A stretch of DNA of 64,000 nucleotides from Paractinoplanes abujensis (GTDB lineage: Bacteria > Actinomycetota > Actinomycetes > Mycobacteriales > Micromonosporaceae), in contig NZ_JACHMF010000001.1 in assembly GCF_014204895.1 (NCBI RefSeq), forward strand, positions 6,262,001 to 6,326,000, given 5' to 3'. Shown here piece after piece: positions 15,672-24,618 of this stretch. Positions within the stretch are counted from its first letter, which is position 1. Each line of letters starts with the position of its first letter. The notes under the pieces are model-generated. The model saw nothing but the letters and a program-made list of their open reading frames with translations, was not told the DNA's origin and did no database searches. The position numbers were made by a program, and so were the translations under genes.

Positions 15672-17900
15672 TCAGGGGAAGTTGGTGACCGTGGAGGGGG
15701 TCACGTTGCTGGCCTGGGCCGGGGCGCCGATGTTGTTGACCACGTGGTCGATCGTGCCGCTGGCCAGGGAGATCGTGAAGATGTTGTGGAGCTTCACGCC
15801 GCCGTTGGCCGGGGCCTGGAAGCCGTTGGCCGAGTGGACGTTCGGGTTGGCGTTGAAGAACGCGTAGCTGCCCATCGCCCACGCTTCGTGGTTCTGGACC
15901 GTGTTGGCGACCTTGTACGCCGGGTAGCCCAGCGCGTCGCTGCGCCACGCGGCGTTGGACGGCGGGTCGTACGGCTGCTCGTTCTGCAGGAAGTACGTGC
16001 GGCCGCGCTCGCCGTTCCAGATCACCTCGTCCTTCTGGTAGTGCTCGACGAACAGCCCGTACGTGGTGACGTCGTTGCCGTTGACGATCAGTCCGTGGTC
16101 GGCCGTGTTGATGGTCCAGCCGATCGTGCCCGCGTTGCCGTGGTCGCCGCGCCAGGCCCAGATGTGGTCGACGATCACGTTGTTGCTGTTGATCAGCAGG
16201 CTGTTGGTGGCCTTGCCGGCGATGTAGCCACCGATCCGGAAGAACACGTCCTGCACCGTCGTCGGGTTGGCGGCGTGGTTGGCGCTGCTGCCCGACGGCC
16301 CGATCACCAGCAGGTTCGGCGAGTTGGTGGTGCCCGCGTCGAAGAGCACGCCGGCGATCTTCACGCCGTCCACGTCGGCCACCTGCAGGCCGGTGACGCC
16401 GTTGTCCGGGATGATCGTCGCGTAGCCGAGGCCGAGCACCACGGTGTTGGCCCGGGTCACGTTGATCGTCTGGTTGATGTGGTAGATGCCGGGCTGGAAG
16501 ATCAGGTTCAGGCCCTGGGCGAGCGCCTGGTTGATCCGCGCGGCGGTGTCACCCGGCTTGGCCACGTAGAACTGCGAGAGCGGGATCGACGTACCGGGGG
16601 TGTTGCCGTTGACCCACGACGCGCCAGTGCTGTTCGTCTTGAGGCTGGGCACGAAGACCGCGTAGTCGCTGCCGTTCTGGTAGAGGTACGGCTTCTCGCG
16701 GATCACCGGGGTGGTCGGGATGACCGTGTACGGCGGGTTCGGGTAGCTGGCGGCCGGGGCCCCCTGCACGCCGACGAAGGTCTGGTTCCACACCGCGTTC
16801 GTGTTCGAGGCGATCGCGCTGTTGCGGGTGAACCACTGCTGCTGCGAGTACTGGCCCAGGGTCCCGGTGATGCGCGAGTCCGAGATGTAGCCGCCGGACG
16901 CCCAGCCGTAGCCGTTGGGGGCCAGGTTCAGGTTGCCCTGGATGTCCATGCGGCGGAACGGCGCGGCCTGCGAGACGGCCCAGCGGTTGGTGCCGTTGAC
17001 CGGCCGTACGGACAGGTTCTCGGTGCTGCGCCAGAAGTTCTGGGTGGCGTTGCCCTGGAACCAGCCGGCGTCGACGGTGATGTCGCCGTTGATCCGTACG
17101 TCCTGCGGGTTCTGCCCGAGTCCGACGACCGAGGTGTAGAAGCCGACCTGGATGTTCAGGTTGTTGTAGGTGCCCGGCTTGAAGGCCAGCACGTAACGCC
17201 CGGTGCCGAACTGCGCGGTCTCCTGCTGCGCGAAGATCTGGTCGGCCCGCGCCTGGATGCTGGCGCTCGACATCGACGGGTCGAAGACGACCACGTTGGT
17301 GCCGAGGCTGCCGCCGCCGGGGATCGGGTCGCCCGTCGGCGGGGGCGTGGTCGGCGGCGGCGTGGTCGGGGGTGTGGTGCCACCGCCGCCGTAGACCTTG
17401 AACTCCCACAGCGAGTAGCCGTAGCCGGTGGTGCGCTGGGTGCCGTACATGCGCACGTACCGGCCGGTGCCGTTGACCGTGAGGTTCTGGTTGCCGCCGG
17501 TCGACGTCGTGGTCGAGTAGATGCTGGTCCAGCTGCTCGCGTTGTCGGAGACCTGGATCTGGAAGGCTTTGGCCGCGGCCGTCTCCCAGTTCAGCTCGAC
17601 CCGGCTGATCGCCTGCGAGCTGCCCAGGTCGACCTGCAGCCACTGCGGGTCGCTGAACGCCGACGCCCAGCGGGTGCCGGCGTTGCCGTCGACGGCCTCG
17701 GAGGCGAGGTAGGCGCCGGCCGCCTCGGTGGAGGACGCGGTGGCCGGTTTGCCCTGCGAGAGCAGGGTTTCGGCGGCACTGGCACCGCCTGCGGTGGCCG
17801 CGGCATAACCCGCGACGACGGTGGCGATGAGACCGCTGACCGCGGCCAATCGCCAGGGGGAGCGCCTCCGCTCGGGTGCGGAGGAGACGGGGATGGTCAT
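15672..17900 (-). CDS. Exported discoidin + right-handed beta-helix protein
   Basis: A 742-residue secreted protein. The signal peptide ends near ASAAE (about residue 43). Residues about 45-170 form an F5/8 type C (CBM32-like) discoidin domain (ASSTEAAGAYLASEAVDGN, WLQVDLGSSQ, GRYVRMYG). A Pro/Thr linker follows, then a 550-residue repeat-rich parallel beta-helix-like region (NVVVFDPSMSS; TTVQDVFFRIGG; NNVIVDHIWAWRGDHG). Relatives are often called coagulation factor 5/8 or adenylyl cyclase, which does not describe the fold; a polysaccharide-active enzyme is more plausible. ATG 17900 has AAGGAGAAGC upstream. An AGCGCT-core palindrome lies about 80 nt upstream. Confidence 0.85.
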   Translation of the reverse strand: MTIPVSSAPERRRSPWRLAAVSGLIATVVAGYAAATAGGASAAETLLSQGKPATASSTEAAGAYLASEAVDGNAGTRWASAFSDPQWLQVDLGSSQAISRVELNWETAAAKAFQIQVSDNASSWTSIYSTTTSTGGNQNLTVNGTGRYVRMYGTQRTTGYGYSLWEFKVYGGGGTTPPTTPPPTTPPPTGDPIPGGGSLGTNVVVFDPSMSSASIQARADQIFAQQETAQFGTGRYVLAFKPGTYNNLNIQVGFYTSVVGLGQNPQDVRINGDITVDAGWFQGNATQNFWRSTENLSVRPVNGTNRWAVSQAAPFRRMDIQGNLNLAPNGYGWASGGYISDSRITGTLGQYSQQQWFTRNSAIASNTNAVWNQTFVGVQGAPAASYPNPPYTVIPTTPVIREKPYLYQNGSDYAVFVPSLKTNSTGASWVNGNTPGTSIPLSQFYVAKPGDTAARINQALAQGLNLIFQPGIYHINQTINVTRANTVVLGLGYATIIPDNGVTGLQVADVDGVKIAGVLFDAGTTNSPNLLVIGPSGSSANHAANPTTVQDVFFRIGGYIAGKATNSLLINSNNVIVDHIWAWRGDHGNAGTIGWTINTADHGLIVNGNDVTTYGLFVEHYQKDEVIWNGERGRTYFLQNEQPYDPPSNAAWRSDALGYPAYKVANTVQNHEAWAMGSYAFFNANPNVHSANGFQAPANGGVKLHNIFTISLASGTIDHVVNNIGAPAQASNVTPSTVTNFP

Positions 17901-17976
17901 TGCTTCTCCTTGGGCGGGGATGCGCAAGGGGGACTCTTGCGCCCTAGGGAAGACCGGACTCTCCTCACGGGTGTTT

Positions 17977-17990
17977 GGAGAGCGCTCCCC
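17977..17990. promoter_or_regulatory. CebR/LacI-like operator, site 1
   Basis: GGAGAGCGCTCCCC resembles the CebR consensus TGGGAGCGCTCCCA (perfect core and right arm, one mismatch in the left arm). It lies about 80 nt upstream of the beta-helix gene, a sensible place for sugar-responsive repression. Confidence 0.5.
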
Positions 17991-18242
17991 CGCGATCGAC
18001 GCTATGGACGCGTTCATCAGCTGTCCATAGATGAACACGGTTCCGGAACCGGGCCGGTCTTGCGCCCGAAATCTTCGCCGGAGCGCTGCCCTTTCGGGCA
18101 AAGTGCCAGGTCAATCCCGTACGGCGGATGCCCGTTCGATCTTCTGAGGGCTTGATAACGAAGACCTCGGAACCGGTTCCGCCACGCCTTGATTAAACTC
18201 CCGAACCAGGCAATTCGGGTGATCTTTGAACCGCCGCATCAC

Positions 18243-18256
18243 GGAAAGCGCTTCCC
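18243..18256. promoter_or_regulatory. LacI-like operator, site 2
   Basis: GGAAAGCGCTTCCC has the same AGCGCT core and near-perfect arms. It lies directly upstream of a TACGCT box (18261-18266) and the GTG of the phosphoesterase gene, where a bound repressor would block the promoter. Confidence 0.45.
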
Positions 18257-18272
18257 TGCCTACGCTGTCCCG

Positions 18273-18764
18273 GTGCGTCTGGTCCTCACGAGCGACACCC
18301 ACCTGCCCAAGCGGGCCCGCGACCTGCCCGCCGCCCTCTGGGCCGACATCGACGCGGCCGACGTCGTCATCCACGCCGGCGACTGGGTCGACGAGGCCAC
18401 ACTGGACGCCTTCGAGACCCGATCGAACCGGCTCATCGCCTGCTACGGCAACAACGACGGCCCCGGCCTGCGGTCCCGCCTCCCCGAGATCGCCCACGCC
18501 GACCTGGACGGCCTGCGCCTGGCGGTGATTCACGAAACCGGCCAGTCCACCGGCCGTACCGAACGCATGGCGGCCCGCTTCCCCGACCTCGACCTGCTCG
18601 TCTTCGGCCACTCCCACATCCCCTGGGACACCACCGCCGCCTCCGGCCTGCGCCTGCTCAACCCGGGCTCACCCACGGACCGCCGCCGCCAGCCCCACCG
18701 CACCTACCAGATCGCCGAGATTCGAAACGGCGAACTGACAGACGTACGGCTGATAGCGCTCTAG
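18273..18764 (+). CDS. YfcE-type metallophosphoesterase
   Basis: A 163-residue calcineurin-like phosphoesterase of the YfcE/MJ0936 group. All metal motifs are present: SDTHLP at the N-terminus, HAGDWVD, GNND, IHE.G and FGHSHIP, followed by LLNPGSP. These proteins hydrolyse phosphodiesters with Mn2+ or a similar metal; the physiological substrate is unknown. I place the start at GTG 18273, because the conserved strand begins there and a TACGCT box 6 nt upstream suggests a leaderless mRNA. An upstream TTG would add 28 unconserved residues. Confidence 0.85.
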   Translation: MRLVLTSDTHLPKRARDLPAALWADIDAADVVIHAGDWVDEATLDAFETRSNRLIACYGNNDGPGLRSRLPEIAHADLDGLRLAVIHETGQSTGRTERMAARFPDLDLLVFGHSHIPWDTTAASGLRLLNPGSPTDRRRQPHRTYQIAEIRNGELTDVRLIAL

Positions 18765-18904
18765 ACCGGTTCGGTCTGTCGGGCGGGATCCTCATCTGTC
18801 ACCATGATCTCCCTTCGATGAAGGTGCAACGTTTTCGCGTCCTGCTACGTCTCTATAGGCAGGCCCCGGACGGCGCCGGTCGGCATCCCTCGAATGTGAG
18901 AGTC

Positions 18905-20140
18905 ATGATTCAGCGACGCAAGGTGATCATCGGCGCGATCGGGGTTGCCGCGGCCGGTGCGGCCGCCGGGTGTTCCGGCAGCGGCAAAGGCAACGGGGGC
19001 GCCGGCAGCTGGGTCGGCACGGCGGACGACGGCAAGCAGACAGTCGCCGCGCCGGTGAAGCTGACGGTGACGCCGGCCAACGGGAACACCGGCGCGTCAC
19101 CGATCAAGCCGATCGTCGTCCGCGCCACCGACGGCAAGCTGCAATCGGTCGTCGTCACCGCGGGCAAGTCCAAAATCGCGGGCACCATGCAGGAAGACGG
19201 AACCTGGCAGTCGACCGGCGACCTCGCCTACGGGCGCAAATACACCGTCACCGTCACCGCCGCCGACAGCGCGGGCACGACGAGCACCGAAAAGAGCAGC
19301 TTCACCACGCTCAAGCCGGAAAAGACGGCCACGGTCACCTTCCAGGCCAACTCCATGGTCGCGCTCAAGGACGGCAAGACGTACGGCGCCGGACAGCCCG
19401 TGATCGTCCACTTCAGCAAGGCCGTCAACAAGAACGCGGCCGAGAAGGCGATCGAGATCAAGACGTCGCCCGCCGTCAAAGGCAAGTTCTACTGGCGCGA
19501 CGACAAAACCGTGCACTGGCGGCCCGCGAAATACTGGACCGCCGGCACGAAGATCGAGGTCACCGTCAAGGCGTTCGGCGTCCAACTGGGCAAGACCACG
19601 TACGGGGCCAAGGACGCGTCGACGACGTTCCGCATCGGCCGCCAGTTGATCGCCATCAGCGACAACCGCACCCACATGACGAAGGTCTACATCGACGGCA
19701 AACTCGTCCGCACGATGAAGAGCAGCCTCGGCAAGGGCGGCGGCACCACCGGCGCCAACGGCGAGCGCATCAGCTACTGGACGGCCGGCGGCCCGCACGT
19801 CGTGCTGGGCAAGAAGCGCAAACACACAATGAGCTCGGCGACCTACGGCGTCACCGACCCGAAAGACCCGAACTACTACGTGTCGGAGAACATCGAGTTC
19901 TGCACCCGCATCACGTACTCCGGCGAATACCTGCACGCCGCGCCGTGGAACGGTTCGCTGGGCCGAGCCAACAAATCGCACGGCTGCATCAACCTCAGCA
20001 CGGCCGACGCCAAGTGGGTCTACAACAACTTCCTGATCGGCGACATCGTCGACGTCACGAACAGCCCCCGAGACCTCCCCATCTGGAACGGCCTGGGCGA
20101 CTGGACAGTCCCCTTCGACAAGTACGGCCGCGACACCTGA
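18905..20140 (+). CDS. L,D-transpeptidase lipoprotein
   Basis: A 411-residue exported cell-wall enzyme. It has an N-terminal signal peptide with a lipobox (AAAGC23), two Ig-like beta domains (about 45-240) as in mycobacterial Ldt proteins, and a YkuD catalytic domain (about 245-380). The catalytic motif SHGCINLS has the nucleophile Cys361, with His344 in EYLHAAPW upstream. It forms 3-3 cross-links in peptidoglycan and may attach proteins to it. ATG 18905 fits the signal peptide best; GTG 18896 is possible. Confidence 0.92.
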   Translation: MIQRRKVIIGAIGVAAAGAAAGCSGSGKGNGGAGSWVGTADDGKQTVAAPVKLTVTPANGNTGASPIKPIVVRATDGKLQSVVVTAGKSKIAGTMQEDGTWQSTGDLAYGRKYTVTVTAADSAGTTSTEKSSFTTLKPEKTATVTFQANSMVALKDGKTYGAGQPVIVHFSKAVNKNAAEKAIEIKTSPAVKGKFYWRDDKTVHWRPAKYWTAGTKIEVTVKAFGVQLGKTTYGAKDASTTFRIGRQLIAISDNRTHMTKVYIDGKLVRTMKSSLGKGGGTTGANGERISYWTAGGPHVVLGKKRKHTMSSATYGVTDPKDPNYYVSENIEFCTRITYSGEYLHAAPWNGSLGRANKSHGCINLSTADAKWVYNNFLIGDIVDVTNSPRDLPIWNGLGDWTVPFDKYGRDT

Positions 20141-20241
20141 CCGACCGGTCTCGCCCCCGTCGTTCGTCACAGAGCAGATCCCACGTACGCGCAACGCCGT
20201 CCGCCCTCAGCGGTGGAGGGAAATTGCTACCGTCGCGAGAC

Positions 20242-20803
20242 ATGACCGGCCGCCCGCGCGCGCACGAAGGCGGAGAGGGTGACGAGCCGCCACCTCCCGC
20301 GCGTCCGGACGGGTCCACCGGCTCACCTTCGCCTCACGAGCCGGCGAACATCGCGCAAGCGCAGGAGCAAGTCCACGAGACCGCGATCGACGGGCACCTC
20401 GGGGCGTCGAGATCGGGCGAGGCGGCTTCGCCGCCCGCGTCGGGGACGAGCCGGCAGTCCCTACTCGACGAGTTGGGTGATCGGGAGATCAAGCACAACG
20501 CCGAGGACATCGTCGCTATCGGCCGGAACGGCGCCGGAGAGATCGTCTTCCTGGAGAACGGGAACAGCCGGGCGGGGCTGACCCCACATCACCGAACGGC
20601 ATGCCGACGACTTCGCCAACGTCGGTGTCCCGCTGGAGAAAGTCGGCAGCCTGGTCTTCGCGGCGGTCACTGAGGGAACTCAGATCGGTGCGCAACGCAC
20701 CCGGCCGATCTACGAGGTCTTGTTCGAGGGAAAGACGTATAAGCTCGCCGTCTCGGTGGGATCCCATGGCTTCATCGTGGGGGCGAATTCTGTTGGCCGC
20801 TAA
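20242..20803 (+). pseudogene. Frameshifted toxin-domain gene
   Basis: Read from ATG 20242, the protein has a disordered Pro/Ser/Glu-rich N-terminus and then NGAGEIVFLENGNSRAGLT, after which the frame is lost. Skipping one C in the CCCC run at 20582-20585 restores GLTHITERHADDF, followed by RPIYEVLFEGKTYKLAV and GFIVGAN up to TAA at 20801. The restored product is 186 residues. This segment is typical of C-terminal toxin modules at the ends of Rhs/WXG polymorphic toxins (GLxHI..RH...F), probably BECR-fold nucleases. No secretion domain is attached. It may be a real pseudogene or a one-base sequence error. Confidence 0.7.
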
Positions 20804-20822
20804 CTTCGAGGACGTCCGGCTC

Positions 20823-21122
20823 ATGGCCGACTACGAGAGCTATCCGCTCTGGCGGCGCGACGCGGACCAGGTGTCAAATCTCGATCCCGGCCTGCTCCCG
20901 ATCAGCCCGGAGCTCGCCGCGGCTCTGATGAGCTGGGCCGACGAATACGACCGGACGCTCGACCGCGATGACCCGGTCGCTTCCGGGTTTGCCGAGCCCG
21001 CGGCGGAAGTCGCCTTCGCGGCTCGCGGCGAGACTCTGGCCCGCCGGTTGGTGAGCGAGCTCGGCCACGCCGTCAGCTATTTCGATCTCCGGGTGGGCCG
21101 GGACATCACGGTCGACAAGTGA
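20823..21122 (+). CDS. Candidate immunity protein
   Basis: A 99-residue acidic cytoplasmic protein (ADYESYPLWRRDADQVSNLDP ... LAAALMSWADEYDRTLDRDDP). This all-helical type is usually found directly downstream of the toxin module named for the preceding gene, so I read it as its immunity protein. ATG 20823 follows GAGGACG at a loose distance; TTG 20793, overlapping the toxin stop, is an alternative. The frame is intact even though the toxin frame is broken, as expected if immunity is retained or the break is an artefact. Confidence 0.65.
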   Translation: MADYESYPLWRRDADQVSNLDPGLLPISPELAAALMSWADEYDRTLDRDDPVASGFAEPAAEVAFAARGETLARRLVSELGHAVSYFDLRVGRDITVDK

Positions 21123-21126
21123 TGGG

Positions 21127-23049
21127 TCAGCCTTTGACTGCGCCTGCGGTGAGGCCCTCGGTGAGGAAGCGCTGGCCGAAGGCGTAGATGATGACCACGG
21201 GGATGCTGACCAGCAGGGACGCCGCGGCTAGTTGGCCCTGGGGGACGACGTCGCCGGCGATCATTGACTGCATTCCTACCGGGAGCGTTTTGTATTCGTC
21301 CTTGGTGATGAAGACGAAGGCGAACAGGAACTCGTTCCAGGCGTTGGTCAGGGTGAACAGGGCGACGGCCAGGAGTCCGGGCTTGGCCAGGGGCAGCACG
21401 ACGCGGCCGAAGGCCTGGATGCGGGAGCAGCCGTCGACCAGGGCGGCCTCCTCCAGGTCGGCCGGGATCGACGAGAAGTAGCCGGCCAGCAGCCAGGTGG
21501 CGAACGGGATGGTGAAGGTCGGGTAGGTCACCACCAGCGACCACAGCGAGTCGGTCAGTCGTGCGCCGATGAGCAGCTGGTACAGCGGGATGAAGAGCAG
21601 CGCGCCCGGCATCACGTACGTCAGCAGGACCGTGACGGTGAAGCCTTGGGCGCCGCGGAACCGTAGGCGGGCCAGCGCGTAGCCGGCCAGGACGGCGCAG
21701 ATCAGGGCGACGATCGTGGACGCGGCCGACACCATCAGGGTGTTGAGGTACCAGCGGCCGAAGGGCTGGTTGGTGAACAGGGCGCCGAACTGCTCCCAGG
21801 TCCAGGGGGTGGGCCACAGGTCGTTGATGCGCGCGACGACTTGGCCTTCGGTTTTGAAGGCGGTGACGGCGATCCAGTACATGGGGCCCAGCACGAAGGC
21901 CAGCAGCCCGGTCAGGGCGATGCCGGACACGACGGAGGCCGTACGGTGGCCGCTGGAAACGACCCGGCCGACCGCCACCGCGATCAGCAGGATCACCGCG
22001 AGGATCAGGGCCGCCTTCCAGAAGATCTGCGGTGACGCCCACGCCAGCAGACCGGTGATCAGCACGGCGAAGGGCCACAGGGGTATCCGGCTCGGTTTGA
22101 CGTCGGCGTCCTGGCGCAGCAACCGGACGAGGAAGAACACGAGCGCGGCGATGATCGGCAGCATGACGAGGGTGACCGCTGCCCCGGCCCCGTACTGGAG
22201 TTGCAGGATCGCTTTCGAGTAGGCCACGAGGACGTAGGGCGCGGTCACGTCGCCGGGGCCGCCCTGGGTCAGCAGCCAGATGAGGTCGAAGTTGTTGAAC
22301 GTCCAGATCGAGGACAGGGTCACCGTCACGGTGATCACGTGACGCAGGCCGGGCAGGGTCACGTGCAGGAACCGTTGCAACGCCGAGGCGCCGTCGATGG
22401 TGGCCGCCTCGTACTGGTCGGTGGGTATGGCTTTGAGACCGGCGAGGAAGCAGACGGTGAAGAACGGCACCCCCTTCCACACGTTGACGAGGATGACCGA
22501 CGGCATGGCCAGTGACGCGTCGGACAGCCAGCCCGCGGGCCAGCTGTCGACCAGGTGCGACCAGGCCAGCAGCGGCCCGAGGCCCGAGTCGGTGAGCAGA
22601 GTGTTGACGCTGCCGAAGATCGGGTCGAGCAGCGCGCGCCAGCTGAACGCCGTCACCACCGTCGGCACCACCCACGGCACCAGCAGCAGCCCGGTCAGCA
22701 GGGCCCGGCCCCGCCGCAGGTTGTGCAGCAGCAGGGCGGCGGCCAGGCCCAGCACCACCTTGAAGATCTCGGCGTAGGCGGTGAAGACGAACGAGTTGAC
22801 CACGCCGGTACGGAACTGGTCGTCGCCGGCCAGGGCCAGGTAGTTGCCGAGACCGACGAACACGCTTTCCGACCCGTGCCGTTCCGTGGTGCTGGTGATG
22901 ATCGACCTGACGATCGGCACGAGCACCAGCGCGCCGACCAGCACTGCCGTGGGCGTCAGGAACAGCGCGGCCAGCCGCCAGTCCCGCCCCAGACGCCGCT
23001 GGGTCGTGGTGAGCGAGCCCGGCCCGGGCTCGCGGACGATCAACCTCAC
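21127..23049 (-). CDS. Fused two-permease sugar ABC importer protein
   Basis: A 640-residue membrane protein combining both permease halves of a MalF/MalG (UgpA/UgpE) importer. The first half (about 1-310) ends after the EAA loop EAATIDGASALQRFLHVTLPGL. A linker with two or three extra hydrophobic segments follows. The second half (about 375-640) has EEAALVDGCSRIQAFGRVVLPLAKPGL. Normally these are two genes. The start is GTG, overlapping the binding-protein stop as GTGA. No ATPase gene is near, so a shared MsiK-type ATPase is inferred. Confidence 0.88.
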   Translation of the reverse strand: MRLIVREPGPGSLTTTQRRLGRDWRLAALFLTPTAVLVGALVLVPIVRSIITSTTERHGSESVFVGLGNYLALAGDDQFRTGVVNSFVFTAYAEIFKVVLGLAAALLLHNLRRGRALLTGLLLVPWVVPTVVTAFSWRALLDPIFGSVNTLLTDSGLGPLLAWSHLVDSWPAGWLSDASLAMPSVILVNVWKGVPFFTVCFLAGLKAIPTDQYEAATIDGASALQRFLHVTLPGLRHVITVTVTLSSIWTFNNFDLIWLLTQGGPGDVTAPYVLVAYSKAILQLQYGAGAAVTLVMLPIIAALVFFLVRLLRQDADVKPSRIPLWPFAVLITGLLAWASPQIFWKAALILAVILLIAVAVGRVVSSGHRTASVVSGIALTGLLAFVLGPMYWIAVTAFKTEGQVVARINDLWPTPWTWEQFGALFTNQPFGRWYLNTLMVSAASTIVALICAVLAGYALARLRFRGAQGFTVTVLLTYVMPGALLFIPLYQLLIGARLTDSLWSLVVTYPTFTIPFATWLLAGYFSSIPADLEEAALVDGCSRIQAFGRVVLPLAKPGLLAVALFTLTNAWNEFLFAFVFITKDEYKTLPVGMQSMIAGDVVPQGQLAAASLLVSIPVVIIYAFGQRFLTEGLTAGAVKG

Positions 23050-24476
23050 TGCGGCAGCCCCTGCTGGGCGAAGATCTGCACCATCTTGGCGTGGGCCGCC
23101 GTCACGGCCTGCGCGGGCGCCGCGCCCTGCACGACCTGCTGCATCATGTCGGTGAGGACGTAGGCGGCAACGACGGCTTGCTGACCGGCGCTGGCTTTCT
23201 GCGGGAACGTCAGCCCGTTCTTGGTGGACAGTGGCAACGGCTGCTGGGACATGGTGCGCACCATGGGGAATGCCGGGTCGCCGCCGGTGAAGTACGGGTC
23301 GGCGTCCCAGACCTTCTCCCAGGCCGGCATGACCAGGCCGGGCGCTTCCTTCGACACCCCGACCAGTGCGGGCGCGCTGACCAGGTACTGCGCGAGCAGC
23401 TTGGCCAGCGCGGGGTTCTTGGCGCCTTTGAAGACCACGAAGCCTTGGGACTGGCCGAGCAGCAGCGACTTGTCGGTGGCCGGTCCGATGCAGTCCGAGA
23501 AGACGTGGGTGTTGCCGTACACGGGGTTCTTCTTGGTGCGGGAGTCCGCGTAGACGCTGAAGCTGTTGCGGGTGTAGCCGAGGACCCCGGCCAGCCAGTT
23601 CTCGTTGTTGCTGGTGTCGGTCCAGCTGGCCACTCCGGGTGGCAGCATCGGCTTGAACTTGGGGTTGGTGTAGATGTCACCCAGGAAGGTCACCGCCTGC
23701 ACGGTTTCCGGGGAGTCGAAGGTGACCTTCCGGCCGTCGTTGGAGGCGATGGCCCCGCCGTACGAGTTGATCAGCGCCTCGATCATCCCGTTGCCGTCGC
23801 CGGAGCGGTTGACCGTCATGCCCCAGCCGAAGCGGCGCTTACCCGGGTCGGAGATGGCCAGGCACAGGTCGCGCAGCTCCTCCCAGGAGTACACGTCCTT
23901 GGGCGCGATGCCTTTCTCCTGCATCCAGTCCTTGCGCAGGAACGAGCCGATGCCGATGAAGTGGTACGGGATGGCGTACCACTTGCCGTCGAACACGCAG
24001 AAGTTCTTGGCCTCCGCGCAGGGCTCGCCGTAGACGGCGGTCAGCGCCTTCACGACGTCGGTCACGTCTTCCAGGTCGCCCAGCGCGTGGAACTGCGCGA
24101 TGAACCGCGAATCGGTCATGAAGGCCAGGTCGCGTGCCACGCCACCCTTGACCTCGGCGTCGATCTTGGCCACGACGTCGCCGGCGTCGGCCTGGACCAA
24201 GCTGTTCTCGATCTTCGTTCCGGTGGCGTCGGCGAACTTCTTGATCGAGCTGTCGAGCGCCTCGTTGGCCGCCGTGGAATACAGCTTCTGCGACAGCAGG
24301 CCCATCGCGGAGCCCTTGAGCGACGCCGCCGCGTCGAGCAGCTCCTTCGGCACTTCCGCCTGCCCGCTGCTGGTCGACGAGGAGGTGCCGCCGCATGCGG
24401 CCAGGCCGGCCGCGCCGAGCACGCCCACCCCCATCCCCAGGAAGTCGCGCCGGGACCACGACGTCTTGTCCCCCAT
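23046..24476 (-). CDS. Carbohydrate-binding lipoprotein
   Basis: A 476-residue solute-binding protein of the SBP_bac_1 (MalE/UgpB-like) family. It has an N-terminal twin-arginine-like start (SRRDFLGMGVGVLGAAGLAAC) with a lipobox, then segments typical of the fold (LEDVTDVVKAL; WYAIPYHFIGIGSFLRKDWM; KNPALAKLLAQYLVS). AAGGAGG precedes the ATG. It delivers its ligand to the fused permease encoded next. Substrate unknown; the neighbouring dehydratase-like enzyme suggests a sugar, sugar acid or oligosaccharide. Confidence 0.9.
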   Translation of the reverse strand: MGDKTSWSRRDFLGMGVGVLGAAGLAACGGTSSSTSSGQAEVPKELLDAAASLKGSAMGLLSQKLYSTAANEALDSSIKKFADATGTKIENSLVQADAGDVVAKIDAEVKGGVARDLAFMTDSRFIAQFHALGDLEDVTDVVKALTAVYGEPCAEAKNFCVFDGKWYAIPYHFIGIGSFLRKDWMQEKGIAPKDVYSWEELRDLCLAISDPGKRRFGWGMTVNRSGDGNGMIEALINSYGGAIASNDGRKVTFDSPETVQAVTFLGDIYTNPKFKPMLPPGVASWTDTSNNENWLAGVLGYTRNSFSVYADSRTKKNPVYGNTHVFSDCIGPATDKSLLLGQSQGFVVFKGAKNPALAKLLAQYLVSAPALVGVSKEAPGLVMPAWEKVWDADPYFTGGDPAFPMVRTMSQQPLPLSTKNGLTFPQKASAGQQAVVAAYVLTDMMQQVVQGAAPAQAVTAAHAKMVQIFAQQGLPQ

Positions 24477-24503
24477 GACATTCGCCTCCTTCGCCCCATC
24501 ACT

Positions 24504-24519
24504 GTTCGAGATATCGAAC
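24504..24519. promoter_or_regulatory. Candidate IclR operator
   Basis: GTTCGA-GATA-TCGAAC, perfect 6-bp arms, followed at once by a related GTTCGAAATTTCG. Both lie 28-60 nt upstream of the binding-protein gene and downstream of the iclR-type gene. IclR proteins commonly bind such AT-centred TTCGAA palindromes. Confidence 0.55.
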
Positions 24520-24618
24520 TGTGTTCGAAATTTCGTCTAGAGTGGACGCGACGGTAGAGGACCCTCACGAAGGGTGTCAATGTCTCGATGCGGCTTTTGG
24601 CCAGGAACGGAAAGTGGG

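Larger units (their letters stand above)
17901..18272. other. Intergenic region between divergent genes
   Basis: A 372-nt gap between the beta-helix gene and the phosphoesterase gene. It holds two palindromes with the same AGCGCT core (listed separately) and no convincing gene. Confidence 0.6.

Noticed and set aside
15564..18155. 863-residue plus-strand open frame
   Set aside because: Antisense to the beta-helix gene, Val/Arg/Gly-rich and without any domain; the minus-strand gene has a signal peptide and known domains.
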